A stretch of DNA of 64,000 nucleotides, from positions 2,964,501-3,028,500 of the forward strand of contig NC_080079.1 in NCBI RefSeq assembly GCF_949987535.1, in the 5' to 3' direction. The notes under the pieces are model-generated. The model saw nothing but the letters and a program-made list of their open reading frames with translations. It had not been told where the DNA came from and searched no databases. Below, piece after piece: positions 37,796 through 51,151 of the stretch. Position 1 is the stretch's first letter, and each line of letters begins with the position of its first letter. This stretch comes from Balaenoptera acutorostrata (taxonomy: Eukaryota; Chordata; Mammalia; Artiodactyla; Balaenopteridae). The translations under genes were made by a program, and so were the position numbers.

Positions 37796-38014
37796 CCCAC
37801 ACACTGTCCATCTCTAGCGCTGTTCACTCCCCTGGGCATTGTTCAACTTCAGTTCCCAGTCGCTCCTTGTCGGTCTCAAGTGGTTCCCCACGCACACACG
37901 ATAGCACTCTGCAACCGACTCGCGCGGACACCACGCCGAGTTCTGAAACTCTCTGTGTCGCTCCCTTTTCTCCAGTACTCGGCCCGCAGAGTCCAGCCAC
38001 CTGGACACTGGGAC

Positions 38015-38440
38015 ACATGTGCTAAAGTATTTGTAGCATCACTAGTTGAAAAGGCAAAGAATGAGGAGAACCCCAATGCCTACTGACAGAGGACAGGAAA
38101 CAAATAACAGCATGTCCATCCGATGGGATTCTACACAGTAGTTATAGTTAGTGAAGTACCCCTACAGGATTCAAACTAGACGAGTCTCACAAAAATGTTG
38201 ACTGAAAGAAGCAAGTCACAGGGAGACATCAGTATTATTCCATTCATATAAAAAATGCAAAACACGGAGCCGGGCTGGAGGAAGGCAGACGTGGCCAGGG
38301 AGGGCACGTGGGACTGAGCGGTGCTGGCAGTGCTCCATTCTCAACCTGGGTGGGTACATAGGAGTCCTCTCTTTTTTGTTTATACCTCACAAATCCTTAA
38401 TGAATATTCTTTTGTCTGAAGTAGCTATTTCATAAAAATC
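38015..38440 (+). mobile_element. Old L1 3'-end fragment
   Basis: The order 'ctagttgaaaaggcaaag', 'ccccaatgcctactgacag', 'gatgggattctacacagtag', 'gactgaaagaagcaagtcac' and 'ttattccattcatataaa' matches the ORF2 end and 3' UTR of ancient L1 or HAL1-like elements. It is strongly diverged. Confidence 0.65.
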
Positions 38441-38794
38441 ATGAAAATACCAACCTGTCATCAATGGACTCAGCAATTATTCTTCATGAGGCCCTTGAAA
38501 TTGCTCCTTTCTCTCATATGATAAAAAATGATTCAAAAGGTATTTATTTACATAGTTTTCTGGCTTTCCCCCCCGACAATTAACTTTTAAAACAAGAGAG
38601 GGAAGACGACGACGTTTCCAGCATCTGGATTCCATGCTCGTGGCGTCCCCTCCCTTCCTGACCCCCTCACTCCCTCATCCCTGTGGCCTGGTTTCTATTT
38701 CACAAAGCGATGACGCCCCTCCCTGACGGTCTAGGGAGTATATATCTCTCTCTATATATACGGGATATACTTACAAACACACACCTGCATACTT

Positions 38795-38925
38795 CCCACT
38801 AGAATATAAGCTTCCTAAGACTCAGAACTTTGTTTAGTTTGTTGCTAAGTTCCAAGAGCCAAAAAGAGGGCTTTGCTTATAGCTCAATAAATATTTGCTG
38901 AATGACTGATCAACTGAACTCCTTT
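38795..38925 (+). repeat. L2 LINE 3'-end fragment
   Basis: The sequence 'ccactagaatataagcttcc', then 'agaactttgtttagtttg', then 'gctcaataaatatttgctga' is a clear L2 3'-end pattern. A similar ending 'aaggcattcaatagatatgt' lies at about 39030-39070. Confidence 0.65.
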
Positions 38926-39674
38926 CTCTGTGGTCTGGCCTAGGGCTCTGCCAGAGAACGGCATCCCCATCCCCACCCTCCCAGCTTCACTTGGAAGAGG
39001 GCGACATTTATTTACTTTTTTTTATAAGTCCAGGGGAAGGCATTCAATAGATATGTTGAACTGAATGATTTCTAGGACTTCTGACCCTAGAGTATAAAAA
39101 GGAACAACCAGTCAAGAATCACTTAACCACAGCGTCCAAGGCAGCTGGGAAGTGGTTATCCTGCACGCTTCCTTCCACACGCTCTTTGGAAGAAAGGGCC
39201 CATGCGCACTCGGTCTGGGATGGGGACGGGGTTGGGTAGGGCTGCACACCTCCCAGGGTTCTCTGCAAAGCTGGACGTTGCCTGAGACCCCGCCAGAGTC
39301 CACAGGCCGGAGCCCCCAGGTGCGCTCTGAGAAACACCAGCGTCCCACGAGATGCCAGCAGGGAGAGGCGTCGTGGAAGAAGGTTGTTTGGGCAAGTCAG
39401 GGCATTTATTGACCATCTTCTGGACCAGCCAAATATTGAAGGTTCTGAGAATTCCTGTCACAAAGAAACCTGTTTAGCTTTGTTTAAAATTTCTCAAGCT
39501 TTTTGGTCATGGAATCTTTTTCTGGTGAGGTATCTACTAACATCCAGTAGAACTTACGTTTTACCCAACTGGCCTAGAACAGGTCCCCCTACAGTTTAAG
39601 AGGAGGTCTGTTCACGTCTTCCGAAGCCCCGCTTGGGCTCAGCTGTCCTCGGGCCCCACAAACCCTCCGCTTTG

Positions 39675-39698
39675 CAGCAGCAGCAGCAGCAGCAGCAG
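39675..39698. repeat. (CAG)8 trinucleotide run
   Basis: Eight pure CAG units on the plus strand (CTG on the MGMT sense strand), in intron sequence. Confidence 0.95.
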
Positions 39699-40019
39699 GG
39701 CCGAGGGAGTGATGGGTGCGGGAGATAGTCCCCTGACATCCTTTCACCTGGGGTGGGTGCGGCAATGCCGTGGGCTCCGGGGAGCTCCGCCACCCAGTGG
39801 CGGGCGGGCACGAGGGCACACGTGGCTCTGCCTTTATCCGCTCAGTGAGGGGGGCAAGGCCAACAAGTTGTAAAAAGTTCTCCGAGAACCACCACGTGTG
39901 CTGAGAGAGAAAGCTAACACAGCTCAAATCTCTCACATAAACTCAGAGCCTGAAGTTTTCTTTCTAGGATCCCAGATTAAACTGGCTGGATTTAGAAACC
40001 CGAGGTTTAGAAAAGCACT

Positions 40020-41830
40020 CAGGCTCAGAAACAGCGTGTGTGCAGCCCTGGGCAGGAGCGACAGGGGTCCCGAGAGGTCACGCGCAAGGCCTGAGAGAAG
40101 GGCTCCAGCCTTGAGGTGCAGGCGGTTTGGGGACTGGCCCCGGGGCAGTCACACACCTCGGGATCCAGGGCCTGTGCAGACCTCTGTGCCAGTGTGAACC
40201 CTCCCAGGAAGGGGCTCTCCGGAGATGTGCTACGTAAGATCCCACCTTCCCTGAGGCCCTCAACCCTCCAGCCCAGGCAGCAGGAACCAGTTCCACCAGC
40301 AAAGACTCTTCCTCTGGGTGGAAGGAGGAGCGGGGCCTCACGGCAGGCCTGATGCGACTTCACTGCACAGCAGAGAGCAACCCGGTCAATCTCCACACGC
40401 TTCTGCGACGGGGGCAGAGACGAGACGGAGCGCCGGGCGGAGCTGGGGCCGCCCGGGCACAGGCTCTGGAGACGCAGTCAGGCGGACGACTGGGTGCAGC
40501 GCGGGGGGCCTGGGCCAGGCCGGAGGCTGCCTGCGTCCGCGCACTCACCCAGGAAGTATCTTGGAGTCCCAGCGCGTGCCCAGGGTGGTGTGTGCTCTAG
40601 ACATGCAGCAGTGCCTCAGCCAACGGCTCCCTGCTTTTCCTCGGAGGCCTGGTCCGCTACCAGGGAACGAAGCGTCCAACATAACCTTCGTTGATTATGG
40701 ATGCCTTTCCCATCTTCTCCTTGTAGGAGGAGGAAGCAACAGGGAGGCAAGCCTACCAGTTTTCTCAGAAACAAGGCACACCTCTCCGCACACGCCCCCG
40801 TGTTGACACCTGGCTGGCCCGCTGGCCCCGTCCTCTCGCTTTCCGTGCTGCAGAGCGAGAAGCCACGCTTGGAAGGATGGCCCAGTCCCCGGCAACTGAA
40901 CTGAAGATCAGGGTACCCGGCCACGAAGTGCGTCCATGGTGCTGGCAACAGGTCCGGCTACACTTCACAAAGACCTCCAGCCTCGGTCAAGGGCGGCGGG
41001 CCTGCGTCCCCTAACATCATGCTCTCTGGAGCAGACATCCCTGACACAAACCCCAACACGCTCACGTATGTGTTCCACCAAAGGAGGACGTCCCACAAGT
41101 GAAGAGTCCCCGGGAAAGGAGGAAATGGCGGCAGGCCTCGTCTGCGCTCGTCCGCGAGGGACACCCAGACCCAGGAACGTCACGCAAAGTTCCAAGAGCG
41201 GGCTGGCACGTCCTGCACTCATGCACTCCTTGTCACATTCACGGGGACCGGGCTGGGTGCTGGGCTGAGGACAAACACAGGGCTCCACAGGGTGCCACCT
41301 GTGACCCGCGGCGAGCCCCACGTCTGTTCACCACCTCTCTGTCCCCCGCCCTCGTTCCCCCCACTAGAATCCACCCCATCCGTAACTGTATCCACGGCAC
41401 GATGAACAACGGCTTCTGGTGCTCAACCCACATCTACGAGGCAGTGAACGAAAGGACAACAGACCGGGCGCCGTCGGAGAAGAGTCGGGAAGAGTGACCC
41501 CTCTGGGCCCTGGGAGGCCGAGCACGGCTGGTCCCCAGCAGGACCGAGTCAGGTGGGGGCCGCCCCTCCCCCTGGAACCCTCCCCCTGGACCCCTCCCCC
41601 TCTGCTGCGGCTCAGTGTGGCCCGCGCGCCGGGGCAGGCAGTATCTCAGAGGCCAAGCCGGAGGCGGTGCTCTGCGGTCGGGGTGGCGCGCGGTCAGCCC
41701 AGGCAGCCAGCTCCCTTTGCGAGCTCCGCGCGGGAGATAGTGCCGGGCGCACTCCTCTCCGACTCCCCAGGGCTGCGCCGGCTCCCCCTCGCTCCAGCCC
41801 TGCAGACCACCGTCAACCTCCACGCTGACA
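40020..41830. promoter_or_regulatory. CpG-rich intronic block
   Basis: G+C and CG dinucleotides are high, most densely at about 40400-40550 and 41620-41780. There is no known coding sequence, despite frames up to 162 codons. It could be an intragenic CpG island or only GC-rich subtelomere-like DNA. Confidence 0.35.
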
Positions 41831-43000
41831 GCACGGCTTGTATTAACACAAATGGGGCCATTAATAATACCGAAACGCGTTAGCTTTAACCCAAATAAAC
41901 AAGACCACTAATGAAACCCTAAACGTGACGAATCCCATATTCTAGAAAGGGAAGCACACCGGGTGGAGAGTCAGGGGCCCCCAGCCACGTGTTAACACTG
42001 AGAGACCTTGGGAGCCGTGCGTGCGCGGGTCTAAGACGCAGGCTGTGACGAACATCAAAAGGTGTTAATGGTTTCAATATTTATCTGCTGCAGGGAAGCA
42101 CTCTAAAAAGGAGACAAAAAAAAATTCTGCTAATGGCTGTGTCTTTGCCATTAAAGTGAAAAGCTTAATGCATCTTATAATCAGAGGACAATTTGCAAAT
42201 CATTAAGAGAAATGTAAAATTCCATTAAAATACAAATCAAGAGACTCTCCCTGGACTAATAATCTTTTGGATATTATTTTGCATTTCCCTATTTCTGTTC
42301 CAACACCCAGGCCCCACAAATGATTGGTTCCTGAACATGGTCTTTACCACAGCCTACTTCTTTAACGAGAAACCGAGAGAAGCATAATCTGCTATTCAGA
42401 GCAGGTACTAATGAAGAATTCCATATATTCTGAAATTTAATTAAAACCCCAAAGATTTCAAATTAGATGCAATTTGAAATGCCTGGGGCAGAAATACATG
42501 CACTTGCGTGGCGAGAGTACCACACTGAAAGTTGATACCGTAATTGGTCTTGATGTATTTTTGTGTTGCCGGGCTGAAGCACAGAACTCATAACCATATA
42601 AAAATTCTCTGTAGATTACCTGCTCATTGAAAATGCCATCACTCAGGTAGTTCTCTACTAAATTACCATGCTACTAAAATGCACAAAGTGATTCGGAGAG
42701 TAGAGTGGCACAGCTGGCCGACGCTGCCAATGAGTTATGCATGCGTCAATGCGGCCTTTTTTCTTAGTAGAATATGCTCAGTTGAATATTAAAATATAAT
42801 TGGCATTCAACCTAAGTAGCTTAAACCATTTTGTTATCTTCTTTTAAACCGATTTGGCTCCTCCGCAGTTATTTTCAAGGATGCGATTCACAAACTAATG
42901 ATACCATCATATTCAGCGAGATTTGTGCTGTTTTACATTTGTCATAAATAGGTGCAGTTTCTACAGCCTGCTAGGGATGGCCTTTAATATTAGCTGCTCT
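41830..43000. promoter_or_regulatory. AT-rich candidate conserved noncoding block
   Basis: The base composition changes sharply at about 41.83 kb, from CpG-rich to AT-rich. About 1.1 kb of non-repetitive sequence follows, dense in homeodomain-type cores (attaataatacc, cattaagagaaatg, taattaaaacc). It includes the word tgagttatgcatgcgtcaat. No transposon or simple repeat is seen. This is typical enhancer-like composition; conservation is untested. Confidence 0.3.
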
Positions 43001-43025
43001 TGAACATCAAAGGCCCGATTCTTGG

Positions 43026-43046
43026 AAAAAAAAAAAGGGGGGGGGG
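43026..43046. repeat. A11G10 polypurine run
   Basis: A pure purine tract of about 11 A then 10 G. Confidence 0.85.
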
Positions 43047-45599
43047 ACATGCCATTTATGTTGGTTCTTGCATATTTTATTCTACAAAGAGGAAGAGATG
43101 CGAATTCTCTCTGAAAAGTATACCTCTTGGCCAAGCAATGAGCCCCGGGTCTCCGAAGCGCGGATGCTGGGTCTCCTTCACACTGTCTGAGGACAGCCTG
43201 AAAGGGCATGCTGCTGCTGGACCTCGCAGCGCAGCTGAGGAAGGAGTGTGTGTTTTTAGAAAAAGCAGACAACACCCCCTCCCCCGGAATCCGGGACACG
43301 TCCTTTACACGATGTGTTTGTGTCATGACAAACAGCAGCACTCAAGAAAGGAAAAAGTAGTTGCCGTAGTAACAGAGATCCTGTATACAGTGATGTTGGC
43401 TGAGAGGCAGGGCTCAGCAGGGATGCTACTTCCCAAAACATTACCAACACTACTTCCCTCAGTAGTTTGAGGGCAGGAAAAATCTGAGTATAACTCAGTG
43501 ACCTACTGAAGAGCTAAACAGACTCTTCCTCTACTTCGTTCTTCAGTTTTCTTCTTCAGAAGCACTTTATTATGTGGCCTTAAAACATCACACGATGCCC
43601 CAGCAGCTGAGCCTCCAGCAGGTCTGCTCTGCCCTGGAGATTCCCACCCCTCGTGGTCATTAAAGCCACACCAATGGCCTCACACCTCGGAAAGTCAGAT
43701 GATTCTTCTCCACGTCAACACCTCACTTTTCCATTCTGATGTTTGAAACGTGACCTTCAATAAATCTTATATTCTGAGTCATCTTGAACATGAGGGTTGC
43801 AAGTAACCCTATGTGATAGAGCATTTAAATTAAGTAATAGTTTTTACACTTTGGGATCCTACAAATAGTTTGACGGCATTACTGCCATTAGTTTTATACC
43901 AATATGTGCACATTTAACACTGGTAACTTATAGTCCAGTTCTATACACCGCTGCATTAAAATACCATTTTCTCTATAAACCCAGGCAGTAGAGGTGATTC
44001 TATTTATTATCGCTAGCATGATATCAAGATACATTAACGGTGCCTGTACAATGTGAACAGACGTCCTGTGACAACAAAAATATTAATTTAAACATCCTCT
44101 TTGGAAGCAGCACATGTATAATAATGACTACAGTTGGAATAAAAATCTTGGAAGGACGTTTAAAGTCGGTTTGTCACTTTAAAATATAGGCTTGTTAGAA
44201 GATTCTTATTTTTCAAAGCTCATTTCAAATGAAAAATTATTGAAGAAGGTGACAATGTAATTTACTTCCCCTAGCAGGCAGAAAGTTGATTCTCTACTCC
44301 TCTTTTGAGGTGAAATACACCCAAATCCAACAGAGGACCTTGCAAGTAATATCTTTCTAAACATGTGAACGTAATTAGGGTGACTTTTATTTTTAATAGG
44401 CACTTTCATTGGTATGATGTTTAATTGCTACACTACAGGTAACAGTCATGTTTTAATGTGAATATTTTCCCAAGAAAGCAACACTTGTAATAATTTCAAT
44501 TTTAGGTACTATTTATTTGTAATAGAGGCCCCATTACATCTTACAAGGTTTGAAAGTAGCTGACTTTCAAACCAACTTTTTGGTTACTGTTTGAGCTTGG
44601 TTAAATTATACTGTGTGACCCCAGTGGCGTTGAGGGAAGGCATTCTCGAGTTCAATTTTTTTGCCTGATTTATGGAAACTTCAGGGAACGCAGGCTCTGA
44701 CCACCTCTTAGATTTAGGAGGAAACTTCCATTGAACTAGGCTACCCAGGATCCCCTGGTAATTACTGATCAGTCAGAGGGCTCTTTGCACAGGGACACCA
44801 GGCATTTTCTCGGAGACCAGCAGGCTGTGGTTCTGTTCCAGCCACGACGGCACTTCAGGAGCTGGTATCGACAGACTAAATTCTCCCCAACAGGAGGGGG
44901 GCGGGCATTTTACTACGCTTTCTCCCTAAGGTAAGTGTAAGGCGACTGTCGGGTATGTGAATATTTACACTCTATCACCACGGTCCCAGGACAAGTTCCA
45001 CATTAGGTATGCGGAGAATTAGGTCAGCATCCAGAACCTGGAGAACCTCTCTCCCCTCTAATGGCCACTTCCACTGCTCATGGGTCTCCAGAAGAATCTA
45101 AAGCTTCACTCAGCTGGCTATTTCAAAGAAAAAACACATTTTTGGCCAAAGTATCGGGACGCCTTCTGAAGGCTCTGGTTAGCTTTGTGCCGACACTCTA
45201 CCCTGGGGTATCCCGGCAACGTGCCAGCACCTGGCGAGGCTCTTCAGACTCTCGGGGGGCATCGTCCCGATGTGCGTCCACACCCGGCAATGGAGGTGTC
45301 GACGTGCCGCCTGTCTTGCCCAGTCTTTCCAACTCAAAGGTGAAGGATACACGGGCTCTCCCGCCTTTTCACCTGGCTACGTGCAAAGCTCCAAAGGCAG
45401 GGAGACATGCACACACAACCTAGAACTTACTTAAGCTGTTGATTACAACAGCAAAAACACTTCTTAAATATGCAGTTACGTCTCAAACAGAATCATTATT
45501 AAATTAGGAGTGTTAACCTTCGTATAGAGTGAAGCACGCAGCAAAAGCACTTAGAAGAGCTAGATCCATTTTAATAAATTCCTTTAAAGGCAATAATGC

Positions 45600-45700
45600 T
45601 CAAAATAGCGCATAGGTACATATACTACATATACACACATATACATGTGTGTGTATGGATACACAAACACGTGTGTGTATGTGTGTATATATATATAGTT
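45600..45700. repeat. TA/CA/GT-rich compound microsatellite
   Basis: Tracts of acatata, gtgtgtat and tatatatata are interleaved over about 90 bp. They form partial inverted repeats (catatacatgtgtgtgtat). Confidence 0.8.
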
Positions 45701-48700
45701 GCCTCTTGTAAGATTTTAGAAATTATAGGCATACTATTGTTTACAAGCTCTCTAGAGCATTCTGATACATACACTCCCAGAAGAAGGGCCTGAGCTACCA
45801 GACTAACCTAAAGAACCTGTTTGCTTGAACGAGTCATAGTTGAAACTTTAAAGACTCTCTCCTAGTTCAAGATGTGGTTACACAGTACAAAGAATAAACA
45901 AGTCCTAATGACAATTGCCAGGCAGGAAACTGCATAAAAATAAAATATAAAAAATAATGAACCTCAGACATAATCGGAACCTTAGGCTCTTTGGCCCGTG
46001 GACTTCCCAGTACACCGGAAGGCTGCCATGAGCTGAGGAGAAGAGCTCCTAGCGAAGCGCACTGACTGCTTCTGAGCTGGCCGGGCCGGCCTCCCACAGT
46101 CCCACCTGCTGAAATGACGCTCCTTCTGCCCAGGCTGGGAGCCCCCAACCCAGAGAAACCCTCAACCTGGAACACAGAATTCTGGGAATTGAATTTTTGT
46201 TCCACTGAGGGGCTGGAAGGGATGTAATACTCAAAATAAGGGCAGGGGCCAGGCAGGCAGGAGAGGATGACGAGCCCATGAAGATGCTCCCGTCCACTAG
46301 GAAAGGGACACATGGCAGCTGCTGGCTCCTGCGAGAGCCAGATGGAGGGGCCGCCTGGAGAAAAGCCGGGCTCTCCTGAAGGGCTCCGCAAAGGGATGAA
46401 CGACGGCGTGGGACTGGCCTCCTGGTCCTAGCGGGGAGGGATTCTTGGAGACAGGTTAATGAAGCCCTGAAGGGTCAGCAGCAAACAAACGAACATCCTG
46501 ATGAGGAAGGCAGCTTGCTCCCCACCTCTGTCGCCCCCAGGACTCGCGCTACACCCCGTGGATCCTTTGCTTTCACCAAGTCCTGCCTTGCTCTTGTTCA
46601 TAAACATTCCCACTTATCTCTTTTCTCTCATGGTTCTAAACCACAGAAACACACTGGATTTTACTCTCCATGAAAGAGGTGATGGGCCGCTCCTGGCAGT
46701 GGCCTCCTGTATCGATTCGAGACCTCCGACCACCTTCCCGGCACCTTGAGCTCCATGGCCTGCCACCCGCTCTCAGGCTTTTGATCTGGTCTTTTCATTT
46801 CACCTTTCCCAGCCTCAGCCTTAGAAGGCCACAGAGCCAGATCTCCACGTCTATTAGCCCTGAAAAGCAGCTCAGCAGCTCTAGGGTTGAAAGAAGTACG
46901 TTCTCACCAGCTGTTTCCTTCCCACTTAATTTAAGTGCAAGCCTTAGCTTGTTCTAATCAGTAAAGGGGCATCGGAAGGTTTATAAACCTTCCAGCCCCA
47001 CCAGGTAATATCTCAGCAAGGCCAACAATTTTTATAAGCCCTCATTTGAAAAACAGGGGAACAGCGGTGGCTATATCAACCAGAACCTGTAAAGCGTCTC
47101 CTATTTTAGCTGTTTTCTCTTTAAATTGTAATTCTTTTTTTTTTTTTTTTTAATTCAGGAAAAATATCAGTACAAACTGCCTGAAAGCACAAAGCTGCCT
47201 CCTGCTGTGGACCTAGAAGGGAGCCTAAGAGAAGACGCTCCCCTCTCCGCTGCAACACCCTCCGAAGGCTGACTGGGCGGGCTTTATGGCGTGTAAGGCG
47301 ACACGAACACCAAAGCAGGCCTCCAGGGCACTGAACGAAGGGGGCTCAGTGGGACTACATTTAGGACACAGTGGGGAAATTAATTCATTTGCCCTGAAAC
47401 GGCCTTTCCCCTGACTGGTAGGGTTTTCTAGAGGCCCTTTTGAAAGAGGGTTTGACAGGGATACAGAATTACAAGATTCCTTACAGAGTCTCTGAAATAG
47501 AAGTTGCAAAGAAACTTCCCTCTAGCCAGCAGGTTTTAAAAAAATGCAGATTTTACTACTGTCATGCAGCTGGATTTCATAGCTACAAGCTAATAGCTGT
47601 GACGAAGGAATTATTAAAGTGTTAAATATTTCATTTAAAAGGGAACATTGCAGTCACTTTGAAAAGAAAACTCAGAACTCATCGGTTGAAAACCGTCACG
47701 TGTGAGACGGCACAGGGAGGACAGTCAAGGGCCTCCACACTTGCCCCGGGGACAGCCTCCTGTGGTGTCCTCTGCACAGGCCAGGCACTTCCCCAGCGAG
47801 GGCACTGCAGCCTGGGAGAAAAAGCACAAAGCCGCACGCTTGGCAGGCCTGCCGCCCATCGCCTGGCCACGCCTGCCAGGAGGGTCTTCAGGGGCAGAGG
47901 GAAGGAAGCGTCTACACACACACATTCTGGGTCTGAAAGCAGATCTTAGCTTTTCGTAGGCCTGCTGTTCTTGAACTCATTGTGAAATACTGTTTTCGGC
48001 ACAGTGCTTCTTTAGTCATTCCAACGGCTTTTGCCATCGATCTCTAAGGCTACAAGTGTTAAGATGTATATTATACAAAGAAGCTAAAATTTTTTTATAA
48101 GTAAATATAAAGAAGTGAGGGAGTATTCACAGAAAATAAGTTTAAATGATAGTTTATTATGAAAGAAACAGTTAAGATTTATTTCAGGAATCATGGCTTC
48201 ATTAAACAACTATTTCTTGGAGAAAAATGAATTCAAAATAAACAAACCTGACCTTTTTAAGAGGCTGTATTATAGGGAGGACCCAACCTCCCTAAATGCT
48301 TCACTGCGGACAGCTAGCTCATTAGCAAAACACAAACTCCCTTCACAAAACTCAGAAAACAAAACATTAATTTGTTTTTGAAATTAAATGACTAAAACAA
48401 CACTCCCACAAGGAATCAGAACACTTCTTATGCACACTCACCGTTCACTTTCATTTCTTCAGCAGCACCATGAACCTCACTGTTACCTGCGGCCCCTCCT
48501 TCCCACAGAGAAACCCCACCTGCCGCGGCCCACGAGAAAGGCAGCCGCCCAGGCCTCCGGGCTTCCGGCCAGGAGGACAGCTCAACAGTTCCTTGTCAGA
48601 AATACCCAGATAATTAACTTGTTCCTACTCAGACTTCAGAAATCCTCCAAGTTAAGAAGCTGAATGATGTGAAATTTCCAATATTTGACGTTTTAACCTA

Positions 48701-50108
48701 CAAAATGGCAATTCCATATGGTTCAACTCAGCACCGTTTTGTGACCAGCCTAACAAAACAAATAGACGGAGAGCACAGCAGTCATCTGGAGGAAGGAGCC
48801 TGAGAGACGAGCGGCCCTGCCTGAGCTGAGGGGCCTTTGGGCAGCAGCAGGCCAGGCCAGGCCAGGCCCGGGGTAGTGGGACAGACAGCGCAGCCGGACC
48901 AGAGGCCAGAGCCTTCCAGGCAGGGCTCCGGGAGTCACCTGTGGAAGTGCCGAACTCAACGAGGAGCTCAGTTATCACTGCGCTTCTAACCAAGTTGAAA
49001 CAGGGAGGTCTGCTCTAAATCTCAGAGGAATGTGATGGAAAATGACACCCAAAAGGATGTTAAACATGTTCAAAATCTGAGATGCACAGAAAATAGCATT
49101 TGCCAAGGAAGCATTTATTCCACAATAAACGCATCCATTCCTCCCCATTTGCAAAGGTTTCTTTTCTTGTGTTGATTCACAGCTTCTAGAAGCTCTGGGG
49201 CTGCCAGAGCACTTTCCTTGCGTGGGCCTTTTCCGCTCACCACAATTTCACTGGCTAAGGGACAGAGAGAAAGAGAGCAAAGCCAACCACCACTGGACAG
49301 AAAGGGGTGTCACCACATCTGGGGGTTAGTGCCAATTAACTCCGTGTTAGCAATCATATTACAACCATCTACCACCTCTCTTCTTAAAATGTAAAATCCC
49401 CACACCTGGGCCCTGCCTGGGAAGTGCGATTGAGCTAAATTAGAAACACCTGGCTGGCACATGCTGCTGTGTGGGAAATCCTGGCCCTACAGCAACCACT
49501 AACTGTCAGCAGGCGGGCCTAGCCTGGGGGACCTCCTGCCACCAGGGGGGTGCGAGAGGCTGCCCTCACCCCAAAACCCAGCTGGAGGGGACCTGGCCTC
49601 AGCAGTGAGTGTCCACCAGCACTGCAGGGCTTGCCCAACAGGGGATGGGCTACTGGGTGACTGGACGGACTTCATCCTTCCCCAATGCCTACCTGCAGCT
49701 TGTCCTGGTTGCCCAGACTGACCATGACCATGACCATGACCAGCTGGCAGAGGAGACGGCCAAGCTTGGGCCCAGAGCCGGGAAGGTGGAGGGCGGCAGG
49801 GTGAGAGTGGTCCCAACTCTCTTCAAGCACTGAGGACAGGACTTCAGGATTTTATAAGCTCACCCCCTGCTGACCCCCTCATTAGATCATACAGATCCTT
49901 CCTGAGTTGGTTTCGTAATTTCTCTGCTCTGAAATTTTCCAACCCTTAAATTTCAGCTCACTTACGTGATAAATGTAAAGAGAAGGAGAGCCGCTTGGCC
50001 AGTTCTCTCCTGCTCCTGCCAGAGCAGTAACCCCCAAATGGCAACAGGAGATTGAAGAGTTCACTGTTCCGAGGTTCCCAAGCCCCTACTGTAAAAACAA
50101 GCCCACAG

Positions 50109-50393
50109 GGCTTCCCTGGTGGCGCAGTAGTTGAGAATCTGCCTGCCAATGCAGGGGACACGGGTTCGTGCCCTGGTCTGGGAAGATCCCACATGCCGCG
50201 GAGCAACTAGGCCTGTGAGCCACAACTACTGAGCCTGCGCGTCTGAAGCCTGTGCTCCGCAACAAGAGAAGCCGCGATAGTGAGAGACCCGCGCACTGCA
50301 ATGAAGAGTGGCCCCCGCTTGCCGCAACTAGAGAAAGCCCTCGCACAGAAACGAAGACCCAACACAGCCATAAATAAATAAATAAATAAATAA

Positions 50394-50426
<33 letters not shown>
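50109..50426 (+). mobile_element. CHR-type SINE with perfect 16-bp target-site duplication
   Basis: Full-length element from ggcttccctggtggcgcagt to a TAAA microsatellite and an A tail of about 30 bases. The duplication aaaaacaagcccacag flanks it exactly (50093-50108 and 50427-50442). The A box reads tggcgcagtagttgag and the B box region ggttcgtgccc, the latter with one change that would weaken it. Young insertion, antisense to MGMT. Confidence 0.95.
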
Positions 50427-50432
<6 letters not shown>

Positions 50433-50442
50433 AAGCCCACAG

Positions 50443-50804
50443 CAGGACCCCCATCCTGCGCCTGGCAAGGGGGCGGGGCACACGAGGAGAGTCACACACA
50501 CCCTCGACTCAGCCCGGCGACCTGAGGTGCTGGTTCCGAGCAGGCGGTCAGTGCTGGGCGGGGGGGCGACACGGCCACAGCACCACCTCGGCCCGCGAGG
50601 GCCCCATTCTCGGGGGCAACAACGGAGGGTCTCTGGACATGAGTAGGGCGTGGGGCAAAGGCCCACTCCAGCTCTCACGCCCTACCCTAGAGACGCCCTT
50701 TTAGACGTTCTGGGGCTCCCAGCGGAAGACACTGTCTGGAGACAGCCCTACGTGATGCAAGGGGGCTGACGTGGTACCGTGTTCAGCTTCAGTTCATTAC
50801 GAAC
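50443..50804 (-). other. MGMT: Intron 3 spacer between two young SINEs
   Basis: About 360 bp of GC-rich unique sequence; nothing recognised in it. Confidence 0.8.
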
Positions 50805-50818
50805 AAAAATGTCCAGGG

Positions 50819-51151
50819 GGGCTTCCCTGGTGGCGCAGTGGTTGAGAATCTGCCTGCTAATGCAGGGGACACGGGTTCGAGCCCTGGTCTGGGAAGATCC
50901 CACATGCCACGGAGCAGCTGGGCCCGTGAGCCACAACTACTGAGCCTGCGCGTCTGGAGCCTGTGCCCCGCAACGGGAGGGGCCGCGATAGTGAAAGGCC
51001 CGCGCACCGCGATGAAGAGCGGTCCCCGCACCGCGATGAAGAGTGGCCCCCACTTGCCGTAACCAGAGAAAGCCCTCGCACGAACCGAAGACCCAACACA
51101 GCCAAAAATAAATAAATAAATAAATAAAGTAGCTATAAAAAAAAAAAAAAA
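50819..51151 (+). mobile_element. CHR-type SINE with 14-bp target-site duplication and an internal tandem duplication
   Basis: A full-length head and tail are flanked by aaaaatgtccaggg at 50805-50818 and 51152-51165. The stretch cgcaccgcgatgaagag occurs twice in tandem (at about 51002 and 51026) where the other copies in this window have it once. The A tail is about 19 bases after a TAAA run. Recent insertion, antisense to MGMT. Confidence 0.93.

Larger units (their letters stand above)
38926..50092 (-). other. MGMT: MGMT intron 3, SINE-proximal half (unique sequence, CpG-rich and AT-rich blocks)
   Basis: Besides the listed repeats this is mostly unique. 40.0-41.8 kb is CpG-rich. 41.83-44.6 kb is AT-rich and CNE-like. 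A purine run lies at 43026-43046 and a TA/CA/GT-rich stretch at 45600-45700. A T run lies at about 47136-47152. A hexamer repeat (tgacca, about four copies) lies at 49719-49742. Open frames are short or lack recognisable domains. Confidence 0.65.

Noticed and set aside
39675..39698. CAG repeat as a polyglutamine-coding tract
   Set aside because: Only eight units, in intron sequence with no supporting exon.
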